A DNA stretch of 64,000 nt from assembly GCA_021200775.1 (NCBI GenBank), contig JAJQGB010000004.1:424039-488038 (forward strand), given 5' to 3'. Every line of letters starts with the position of its first letter. Position 1 is the first letter of the stretch. The translations under genes were made by a program, and so were the position numbers. Below the pieces are notes generated by a model. That model was given only the letters and a program-made list of their open reading frames with translations, was not told the origin of the DNA and made no database searches. Positions 55,014 through 64,000 of the stretch are shown here, piece by piece. The stretch is from Oscillospiraceae bacterium (GTDB lineage: Bacteria > Bacillota > Clostridia > Oscillospirales > Ruminococcaceae).

Positions 55014-55738
55014 TTCTTTTTATCCGTCTTTGAGACTATGAGACCTGCAACTATGCAGACTCCGCCTGTTCCAGCCATTATCGGAATCGGAAGATTCATC
55101 TGCCCGGTTTTCGGGAGGGTCTCCTCTTCGTCCTCAATCTCGACATCGTCATCGTCCTCGATTTCGACGTTATTTTCCTCTGTCGGGTCATCGTCATCTG
55201 GGATTGTCACGTCGGGGTCGGTGACTTCGGTCACGGTTGTTGTCGTAGGAGTGGGCGTCGGTGTCGGAGTGTTGGGAGTCGAAGGCTCAATCTTTGCGAT
55301 AACCTCGACGTCATATTCGCCATTCAAGGGCACTGGAACCACGCACGGTTCAACTTCATAGCCTTCCGGATTCGTCGACGGGACTATCAGATAAATTCCC
55401 GCAGATAGACCCGGGAAGGTTACCGTTCCGTCGGAACCGACAAGGTAGGATGCGCCAGGAATCTCAGTCACCGTTGCCCACTGCCAGAGAAGCCACGGTA
55501 GGGTTGAACTCTCCAAATCGGATATGTCGATGCCGCAGTTGGCAAACTCACTTACGAAGTCGCCGTTTTCGTCCGCAACCTTATAGATAGTCAGGACACC
55601 GTCTGTCAGAATCGTGTCGCCATACTTAACCGTTACGGTTATCGAGCCGGTTGTAGCGAATACGGTTGTCACGGATGAAATCGCAACCGCTAAAATTACC
55701 AGCACGGCGGACAGCGCTCTCAAAAATCTTTTCTTCAC
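55010..55738 (-). CDS. LPXTG-anchored surface protein, SpaA/pilin-like
   Basis: 242 aa. Signal peptide (ending near VFA-T), a Cna-B/SpaA-like beta domain (GSITVTVKYGDTILTDGVLTIYKVADENG...), a Thr/Pro-rich and then Asp/Glu-rich stalk, and a sorting signal LPKTG at 208-212 followed by a hydrophobic helix and KKK. Probably a wall protein or small pilin-like subunit anchored by the sortase encoded next. Confidence 0.88.
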   Translation of the reverse strand: MKKRFLRALSAVLVILAVAISSVTTVFATTGSITVTVKYGDTILTDGVLTIYKVADENGDFVSEFANCGIDISDLESSTLPWLLWQWATVTEIPGASYLVGSDGTVTFPGLSAGIYLIVPSTNPEGYEVEPCVVPVPLNGEYDVEVIAKIEPSTPNTPTPTPTPTTTTVTEVTDPDVTIPDDDDPTEENNVEIEDDDDVEIEDEEETLPKTGQMNLPIPIMAGTGGVCIVAGLIVSKTDKKK

Positions 55739-55805
55739 GGTTAATCGTCCCTCCTTTGATTGTTATAGTGCTTCCTTCTCGGAAGCGATGACATTAAAGT
55801 TGTTT

Positions 55806-56399
55806 CTAGCTTATGATTGAAATTCTGTCGAACGGGTAGATTCTTATGAGAACCTTCCCTACTATCTGGTAGCTCTCGATGCAGCCAATAGCACTGCTCC
55901 GGGAATCTATTGATGTGGCGCGGTTATCTCCCATAACAAAGACCCTGTTTTCGGGAACCTGATACGGAAGCTCGATGTCGCACTCGCCAAGTGATTTATT
56001 CGTGACATACGGCTCGTCAAGAAGCTCGCCGTTGACGGTTACGTTGCCCTCTTCGTCGATGTCGATTGTGTCTCCGGCAACGCCGATGACTCTCTTCAGA
56101 AGAAGCTTGTTCTGGTAGTAGAAGCCAATCAGGTCGCCGGTTTTAAGGTTATCCGTCTTGAAAAGAAGGATAATGTCGTCATCGGAAAGGGTCGGCTCCA
56201 TGCTCGAACCGGAAACCTGCAAAACGGGCAGGAAAAGTGTCGCTAAGAGAACCGCTACAGCGGCAACCACAACCAAGGCATAGACGGTTGTCCGGAGGGT
56301 TATTATAAATCTTCTTCTTCGTTTGAGACGCTTGCGCTCCGCCAGGACTTCTTGCTCAGTTGGGAGAACCAGCTCGCGATTCTTTTTTCGTTTAGACAA
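55806..56399 (-). CDS. lepB: Signal peptidase I
   Basis: 197 aa. Very basic cytoplasmic N-terminus, one transmembrane helix (about 33-60), catalytic S66 in SGSSMEPT, general-base Lys in KLLLKRVIGVAGD and GDNRATSIDSRS. Releases secreted proteins. Its place in the operon with an LPXTG protein and a sortase suggests dedicated processing of that cargo, as in pilus islands, though it could be the housekeeping enzyme. Confidence 0.9.
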   Translation of the reverse strand: MSKRKKNRELVLPTEQEVLAERKRLKRRRRFIITLRTTVYALVVVAAVAVLLATLFLPVLQVSGSSMEPTLSDDDIILLFKTDNLKTGDLIGFYYQNKLLLKRVIGVAGDTIDIDEEGNVTVNGELLDEPYVTNKSLGECDIELPYQVPENRVFVMGDNRATSIDSRSSAIGCIESYQIVGKVLIRIYPFDRISIIS

Positions 56400-56411
56400 T
56401 GCAGGCTCTCC

Positions 56412-56870
56412 TTACTCAGCGGTGGTGTCAGAATGAACTTGTGAAGAATATTCGCTGTCAACACGTCTGACAAGCTCCAGGGCGTTGTCAACCTTCTGTC
56501 TTGCTTCGGCGAGAATCTCGTCAGCCTGGCGGTTTGCCTCGGCGACAATCTCCTCAGCCTTATGCTGGGCAAGCTGGACGTCAGCCTCGCTCGTATATTC
56601 CCCACCGGCGGTTACCCGAATCGCCATCAGATACTGTTCGAGTGCCTTCTGAGCCTCGGTGAAGATATCGTTAAGGCTTTGGGAAGCGTCGGCAACCGTT
56701 CCGAAGTGGCTGATAACCTGTTCGTTCTCGGAAATTCTTTGTTTTAGCTCCTCGTTTTCTTCCTTCAAAGACTTCTCGCTCTGTTGGAGAGCATATATTA
56801 TCTCGACAAGCTCCTCACGGCTGAGCTTTTTGAGCTTTACGCCGGAACCACTTGATTTAAAAATCCCCAT
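56412..56870 (-). CDS. Coiled-coil protein, DivIVA-like
   Basis: 152 aa, mostly one long coiled coil: QQSEKSLKEENEELKQRISENEQVI, then ADVQLAQHKAEEIVAEANRQADEILAEARQKVDNALELV. The second stretch is typical of the DivIVA/GpsB family tail. The usual N-terminal DivIVA membrane-binding motif is not evident. First gene of the surface operon; GGAGG 8 nt before the ATG. A scaffold placing the secretion/sorting enzymes is conceivable but unproven. Confidence 0.7.
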   Translation of the reverse strand: MGIFKSSGSGVKLKKLSREELVEIIYALQQSEKSLKEENEELKQRISENEQVISHFGTVADASQSLNDIFTEAQKALEQYLMAIRVTAGGEYTSEADVQLAQHKAEEIVAEANRQADEILAEARQKVDNALELVRRVDSEYSSQVHSDTTAE

Positions 56871-56914
56871 CGTTATGCCTCCAAAAATAGTAAGTGACTT
56901 CTTATTTCAGTAAA

Positions 56915-57086
56915 AAACAACCTCCACGGCAAGCCGGAGGAGGTCAGCAACACAAAACTCCGTCTTTATCGGTACGGAGAGCATAAGTGAGCAGGCACAC
57001 GACACTAACTATATAATTGTTTAGCGCCAAAGGCGCTACCCCCCCCACGCTGATTTGTACTTGTAAATATTAAGTTAAGTCTCTAT
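56915..57086 (-). ncRNA. Long structured leader RNA ending in a terminator, before the surface operon
   Basis: From the promoter at 57092-57120 a ~170-nt transcript runs on the minus strand, with GCGCC/GGCGC hairpin next to a run of eight G (57039-57046), a CTCCGT/ACGGAG hairpin followed by TTTTG (56958-56981), and finally CCTCCGGC/GCCGTGGAGG followed by six T (about 56913-56943). The gene starts 45 nt further on. It is either an attenuated leader or an independent small RNA. No family recognised. Confidence 0.55.
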
Positions 57087-57091
57087 GAAAT

Positions 57092-57120
57092 AGTCTATCA
57101 CTTTCCGTCGGATTTGTCAA
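57092..57120 (-). promoter_or_regulatory. Promoter of the surface-operon leader
   Basis: TTGACA (57120-57115), 17-bp spacer, TAGACT (57097-57092), minus strand. Confidence 0.7.
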
Positions 57121-57270
57121 TAATATTTCCCCACAAAATGCGAAATCTTTGTGATATTGTTTCGGAAAGGTTAATTATGAATGAAAGGAAATTGGGGCTG
57201 AATGATACTGAAATCCAAATAAAAATATATTTCTGAAGAACCGCAAATCAGATATGTATTACAATTTCTC

Positions 57271-57299
57271 TTGCGCACTAATGCTTTTTATGTTATACT
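57271..57299 (+). promoter_or_regulatory. Promoter of the GH44 gene
   Basis: TTGCGC (57271-57276), 17-bp spacer, TATACT (57294-57299). Confidence 0.6.
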
Positions 57300-57336
57300 T
57301 TTCACATGAGACTGATTGTCTCAAAGGAGGATTTAT

Positions 57337-58986
57337 ATGAAAAGCATTAAAAGAATTGTACTACTGGCATTAGTGATAGTCATGGTGGCGGCTATGTCGT
57401 CCTGCTCGGGGATTGGGCGGAAGACTGTGACTATTCCGACGGACATCTACGCAAGCGAAAGCTATGACATGAACATTGTCATCGATTTCACTGCGGAGAC
57501 AAAGGAAATCAGCCCGTACATCTACGGCGTGAATCAGTACGGCAACGAAGAAAATCTTGACTCGGCTAACTTTACCGCCATCCGTCAGGGTGGAAACCGT
57601 CTGACGGCTTACAACTGGGAGACGAACGCCTCGAACGCCGGAGCCGACTGGTATCACTCGTCTGACAGCAATCTTTCCGATTCGGATGAGCCTGCCGACA
57701 TCGTTAAGACCCTTTCGGAGGAAGCAAAAGAATACGGAATTTCGTACAAGCTGACCACTTTACAGATGGCAGGCTACGTTGCCGCCGACAAGAGCGGACA
57801 GGTCTCTGAAGAGAACACCGCTCCGTCGGAAAGATTCAACGAAGTTATATTCCGATCGGATGGCGAGTTTCCCGACACGCCAGACCTGACGGATGGCATT
57901 GTGTACATGGACGAGTACGTCAACTACATTATAAATATGCTCGGCGACTCAACCACTAAAAACGGAATTCAGGGCTACAGTCTCGACAACGAACCTGCTC
58001 TCTGGGCTGGAACTCACTCCAGAGTTCATCCCGACCCTGTAACCATCGAGGAGCTCTGCTCAAAATCCGCTGAGCTTGCGGCAATCGTAAAAGAGCTCGA
58101 CCCGAATGCAGAGATTTTCGGTCCTGCTCTCTACGGCTACACCGCCTACGACCACCTTGCCGATGACGATGACAGCACCGAGTGGGAGGAGCTGAAAGAA
58201 GAAAACGGATATAACTGGTTTCTCGACTGTTATCTCGACTACATGCGTCAGGCATCTGAGGAAGCGGGTGTGCGGCTCCTCGACGTCCTCGACATTCACT
58301 ACTACTCTGAGTCTTCAAGAAACGGCGATGAGGACAGATTGCAATCAGTTCGGACTCTTTATGAAGAAGGATTTTCCGAGAACAGCTGGATTGGGCAATG
58401 GTGCATGAATAATCTGCCGCTTCTCCCGACCATTCAGGCTTCTATTGACGAGTATTATCCCGGCACGAAGCTTGCAATTTCCGAATACAACTTCGGAGGC
58501 GAGAATCTAAGCGGAACAATTGCTGAGGCTGAAGCTCTTGGGTGCTATGCCGATATGGGAGTATATCTTGCGACCATCTGGGGCGGCAACGACTGCCAGT
58601 TTGCGGGAATAAGGCTTTACACCAACTATGACGGCAACGGTTCATCCTTTGGCGATACTCTTATCAGCACGACTACCGATGATGTCTCCCTGTCAAGCGC
58701 ATATGCGGCTACCGATGACGACGGACTGGTAACTCTCATGATTACAAATAAGGATTCCAGTCTGAACGAAAACGCAATTATAGATTTGACTTCATCCGAC
58801 ACTATCTACACAGCCGCCGCTGTTTATGCAGTCTACGACGAGACATACGAGATTCAGCTCATCAACGTGGTTGAAAGTACTGAAACCAATATCTTCGAGA
58901 TAACTCTCCCGCCCTACTGTGCGGCGATGGTGGTTCTAAGCGAGGATGTCACTGATTTTCCGAATATTATAGCTGACAGCGAATAA
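57337..58986 (+). CDS. GH44-family endoglucanase/xyloglucanase-like lipoprotein
   Basis: 549 aa. Lipobox MSSC (Cys23), then a GH44-like TIM barrel: acid/base E219 in SLDNEPALWAGTH and nucleophile E383 in ISEYNFGGE, followed by a C-terminal beta domain. GH44 enzymes cleave cellulose, xyloglucan or mannan-type beta-1,4 glycans. No dockerin or CBM is seen; the lipid anchor keeps it on the cell. ATG 57337 has AAAGGAGG 7 nt upstream. Start at 57316 is rejected because the ribosome site lies inside. Confidence 0.85.
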   Translation: MKSIKRIVLLALVIVMVAAMSSCSGIGRKTVTIPTDIYASESYDMNIVIDFTAETKEISPYIYGVNQYGNEENLDSANFTAIRQGGNRLTAYNWETNASNAGADWYHSSDSNLSDSDEPADIVKTLSEEAKEYGISYKLTTLQMAGYVAADKSGQVSEENTAPSERFNEVIFRSDGEFPDTPDLTDGIVYMDEYVNYIINMLGDSTTKNGIQGYSLDNEPALWAGTHSRVHPDPVTIEELCSKSAELAAIVKELDPNAEIFGPALYGYTAYDHLADDDDSTEWEELKEENGYNWFLDCYLDYMRQASEEAGVRLLDVLDIHYYSESSRNGDEDRLQSVRTLYEEGFSENSWIGQWCMNNLPLLPTIQASIDEYYPGTKLAISEYNFGGENLSGTIAEAEALGCYADMGVYLATIWGGNDCQFAGIRLYTNYDGNGSSFGDTLISTTTDDVSLSSAYAATDDDGLVTLMITNKDSSLNENAIIDLTSSDTIYTAAAVYAVYDETYEIQLINVVESTETNIFEITLPPYCAAMVVLSEDVTDFPNIIADSE

Positions 58987-59017
58987 CTGATTTCCTCAAA
59001 TTTTTTCACAGATTTCT

Positions 59018-59048
59018 TGTAAGATTTCCTCCTCCATGGAGTCTTATA
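59018..59048 (+). promoter_or_regulatory. Candidate ECF-type promoter of the sigma/anti-sigma operon
   Basis: TGTAAG (59018-59023), 17-bp spacer, GTCTTATA (59041-59048): resembles ECF-type -35/-10 pairs (TGaAAc / CGTC) rather than sigma-A, consistent with autoregulation. Tentative. Confidence 0.45.
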
Positions 59049-59068
59049 AGTAAGGTGGTGGCGAGCAA

Positions 59069-59566
59069 GTGGAGTTTGAGGAGATTTACAAGACCTATTT
59101 CAAATCGGTTTATAACTACATTCTGAGGCTTTCGGGAAACGAGCATATTGCCGAGGAAATCACAAGCGATACTTTCTTCAAGGCGATGAAATCAATCGGA
59201 AAGTTCCGTGGCGAATGTGACATCCGAGTCTGGCTCTGTCAGATTGCGAAGAATTCCTATTATTCGTATCTGAAAAAATCGAGAAAGACAGAAAGCTTTG
59301 ACGATGCGGACTTTCCCGAAATAGTCGACCCAGATGCTTCACCTGAAGAGTTGGCAAGCCGCAAGGAAGATTTCCTCAGAGTAAGAAAAGCCCTGCACGA
59401 CATTGCGGAGCCCTATAAGGAAGTTTTCATGTGGAGAGTGTTCGGAGAGCTTTCGTTCAAGGAAATAGGCGAACTCTACGGCAAAACCGATAATTGGGCT
59501 TGTGTCACCTACCACCGGGCAAGAAAAATGGTACAGCTTCGAATGGAGGAACAAAGTGATGAATAA
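59069..59566 (+). CDS. ECF-subfamily RNA polymerase sigma factor
   Basis: 165 aa from GTG 59069 (AAGGTGG upstream). Region 2 (EIYKTYFKSVYNYILRLSGNEHIAEEITSDTFFKAM) and region 4 (EPYKEVFMWRVFGELSFKEIGELYGKTDNWACVTYHRARKMVQ). Overlaps the anti-sigma gene by 8 bp. Confidence 0.92.
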   Translation: MEFEEIYKTYFKSVYNYILRLSGNEHIAEEITSDTFFKAMKSIGKFRGECDIRVWLCQIAKNSYYSYLKKSRKTESFDDADFPEIVDPDASPEELASRKEDFLRVRKALHDIAEPYKEVFMWRVFGELSFKEIGELYGKTDNWACVTYHRARKMVQLRMEEQSDE

Positions 59567-60275
59567 CGAATGCAGTATAGTAAGGGATCTTCTGCCGCTT
59601 TACTATGAAAATATGGTAAATAAAGAGACAGCTGAGTTTGTCGAGGAGCATCTCAGGAATTGTCCCGATTGTGCTTCCGAGCTTGAAAAGTTGAAGACTG
59701 AGAAGAGCATTGGCGAGACTTCTCTTGCTGATGGAACCAATGATGTAGAAGTAATAACGGGAATGAAAAAGAAGATTCGCAAGAGAAAGTGGACAGCCGT
59801 AACTGTCATTGTCGCTTGTATTCTCATCGTCTGCATACTGATTTATCAGTTCCCGGTTTACAGGCTTCTGATGGTCGCCGGCACATTATCCTACTATAAC
59901 AGCGACGAAGTCGCAATGCTCGTTTCTATCGGAAGTCTGTCAGACAGGATTGAGGCGCAATCGGTTCTCAGGCTGGCTGATGCGGCATTCCAGGACTGCA
60001 AACATACGGATGCCGAGTGTGACGAACTCTACGGACTTCTTTCGAGATATGCTACACCAAGCGAACGTTCTGCATCATATGTGAACTATTCGCTTCAGCT
60101 GTGGAGCGCCCACTTGGGCGACACCGAAGGCTATATCTGGGTCTACTATTCCGAAGAAGCGATTGACTCGAATGGAGACACCGTTTGTGCCAGTTCACGA
60201 TGCGCAGCTCTCTGGAAAGTAGAAAAAAACGAAGACGGAGTGTGGGAAGTCGTCAGCATAAGGGAGCACCCGTAA
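59559..60275 (+). CDS. Anti-sigma factor with zinc-binding HC2 motif
   Basis: 238 aa from ATG 59559. N-terminal zf-HC2: HLRNCPDC, preceded by MNNECSIVRDLLPLYYE; a transmembrane helix near 78-100 and an extracellular domain of ~130 residues. Holds the ECF factor until a signal arrives. The extracellular domain is not one I recognise. Confidence 0.87.
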   Translation: MNNECSIVRDLLPLYYENMVNKETAEFVEEHLRNCPDCASELEKLKTEKSIGETSLADGTNDVEVITGMKKKIRKRKWTAVTVIVACILIVCILIYQFPVYRLLMVAGTLSYYNSDEVAMLVSIGSLSDRIEAQSVLRLADAAFQDCKHTDAECDELYGLLSRYATPSERSASYVNYSLQLWSAHLGDTEGYIWVYYSEEAIDSNGDTVCASSRCAALWKVEKNEDGVWEVVSIREHP

Positions 60276-60278
60276 TAA

Positions 60279-63275
<2,997 letters not shown>

Positions 63276-63289
63276 TAGAAATGCTACAA

Positions 63290-63324
63290 AAATCCCTCCC
63301 GACTGATGCCGGGAGGGATTTTAT
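63290..63324. terminator. Bidirectional terminator, lacZ / Spo0A-C-like gene
   Basis: Stem AATCCCTCCCG / CGGGAGGGATT flanked by A and T runs. Confidence 0.8.
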
Positions 63325-63325
63325 A

Positions 63326-63799
63326 TCAAATGATATGTTCAATTTTCACTTTCTCGACAATTCCTGCAATGAAATCGGAATTTGTTACCTTTCCAGTCTT
63401 ACTTGAAATGCTGTGTCCGAAAAATTCGTATAGCTTCTTTGAATTTCCTCTGTCCCAAGCAACGGTAATTGCGTGGCGAATTGCACGCTCAACGCAGTTG
63501 GGGCTGGTGTTGAACTCCTCCGCAATTCTTGGATAAAGTTCCGACGTGACCTTCCGCCGTAAATATTCAGGCTCAGTCAAAACTAGATTCACGGCTGATT
63601 CGAGGTATCTGTAACCCATGAGGCTTGCCGGAATTCCGAACTCGGTGAACAGTCCGAAAAGATAACGGCTCAACTCGGGAACATACCCTCCTGCCCTGTC
63701 ACGTTCAATAAATTTTCTGATTTCTTCTGTTGTACCCGAAATTGAGATTATTTCTCCTTTTTCAGACATACCACTAAGATGATAATACGCTTCTTCCAT
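63326..63799 (-). CDS. Spo0A C-terminal-domain protein lacking the receiver
   Basis: 157 aa. Residues from about 45 to the end match the Spo0A DNA-binding domain: FGIPASLMGYRYLESAVNLVL, the recognition helix region VERAIRHAITVAWDRGN, and FFGHSISSKTGKVTNSDFIA. The first ~40 residues (MEEAYYHLSGMSEKGEIIS...) are unrelated to a response-regulator receiver, so phosphorylation cannot control it directly. GGAGG lies 8 nt before the ATG. Tandem 0A boxes upstream. It could compete with or modulate Spo0A at its targets. Confidence 0.88.
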   Translation of the reverse strand: MEEAYYHLSGMSEKGEIISISGTTEEIRKFIERDRAGGYVPELSRYLFGLFTEFGIPASLMGYRYLESAVNLVLTEPEYLRRKVTSELYPRIAEEFNTSPNCVERAIRHAITVAWDRGNSKKLYEFFGHSISSKTGKVTNSDFIAGIVEKVKIEHII

Positions 63800-63842
63800 A
63801 GTTTGCCCTCCAATGATGGCGATTTCATCGCCGGTTTTCTAC

Positions 63843-63886
63843 ATTATACCACATAATCCGGGGATAGTTTGTCGAATTTTGTCGAG
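63843..63886 (-). promoter_or_regulatory. Tandem 0A boxes and Spo0A-type promoter of the Spo0A-C-like gene
   Basis: Plus strand TTTGTCGAA (63868-63876) and TTTGTCGAG (63878-63886) are 10 bp apart, one helical turn; the consensus is TTTGTCRAA. On the minus strand TCGACA (63875-63870) is 21 bp from TATAAT (63848-63843), the same geometry as the spoIIE promoter in this window. Confidence 0.8.
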
Positions 63887-63936
63887 GTTTGAAAATTATT
63901 TTTTCAATCTGTGATTGAGAATGAGATAAATTTGTC

Positions 63937-64000
63937 TTATTCCTGCTTCTTCAAATCATCCTCCAGGACAACCACGTTATGATAGAACATCGAGCGGGCT
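63937..64000 (-). CDS. C-terminal end of an unidentified gene
   Basis: An open frame enters from the right edge and ends with TAA at 63939-63937; the last 20 residues are ARSMFYHNVVVLEDDLKKQE. Too short to identify. If real, it lies directly upstream of the Spo0A-C-like gene on the same strand. Confidence 0.4.
   Translation of the reverse strand, partial: ARSMFYHNVVVLEDDLKKQE

Overview
The window looks like a chromosomal segment of a spore-forming, anaerobic, low-to-mid GC Firmicute of the class Clostridia, most likely an Oscillospiraceae/Ruminococcaceae-type gut or rumen bacterium. This is inferred from gene content: a clustered glgB-glgC-glgD-glgA set with the Firmicute-specific GlgD, a type III glutamine synthetase, an AmtB-GlnK fusion, SpoIIE, GerW, SpoIID-like and Spo0A-C proteins, LPXTG/sortase genes, a T-box leader, and GH44 and GH2 glycosidases. 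Most genes have near-consensus sigma-A promoters and AGGAGG-type ribosome binding sites.

Layout. 1-9.2 kb: the start of a serine hydrolase, rnhA with a cysteine desulfurase, an ABC exporter behind a palindromic operator, a PIN-domain toxin/antitoxin-like pair, hemW, and a second cysteine desulfurase with thiI and pncC (sulfur transfer to tRNA). 9.2-13.8 kb: a cell-surface group with two class B sortases (one carrying a lipoprotein signal), a SpoIID-domain protein and a transglutaminase-like lipoprotein. 13.8-17.9 kb: fabG, a membrane protein, acpS, nnrD, a lipoprotein and a C39-like peptidase. 17.9-24 kb: a nitrogen-assimilation block on the minus strand, type III glutamine synthetase then AmtB-GlnK then asnB behind an Asn-type T-box. 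24-25.3 kb: a bactofilin-like protein and a YhbD-like regulator with a double-palindrome promoter. 25.3-29.8 kb: metQNI, a LysR regulator and an unknown nuclease-like/winged-helix protein. 29.9-32.8 kb: an M16C peptidase.

32.8-42.2 kb: NUDIX and HTH-membrane genes, tRNA-Arg and tRNA-Gly, then a long minus-strand run (M50 peptidase, scpA, scpB, DUF2953-type, gerW, dacB-like, rluB, pncB, two membrane proteins). 42.4-46.5 kb: rpmB, rsmA and the Trk potassium system, in which trkH carries an in-frame amber codon. 46.6-52.4 kb: glycogen synthesis. 52.6-56.9 kb: a compact SpoIIE and a surface operon (coiled-coil protein, signal peptidase, LPKTG protein, sortase) behind a long leader. 57.1-63.3 kb: GH44 lipoprotein, ECF sigma/anti-sigma pair and beta-galactosidase. 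63.3 kb to the end: a protein consisting of the Spo0A DNA-binding domain without a receiver, with tandem 0A boxes upstream, and the last residues of an unidentified gene.

The most interesting signals are the receiver-less Spo0A-like protein whose promoter (0A boxes, 21-bp spacer to the -10) matches that of spoIIE here; the apparently translational T-box of asnB; the lipoprotein sortase; the amber-interrupted trkH; and a roughly 170-nt terminator-ended leader with a G8 tract in front of the LPXTG/sortase operon. I saw no CRISPR array, prophage, insertion sequence or rRNA.
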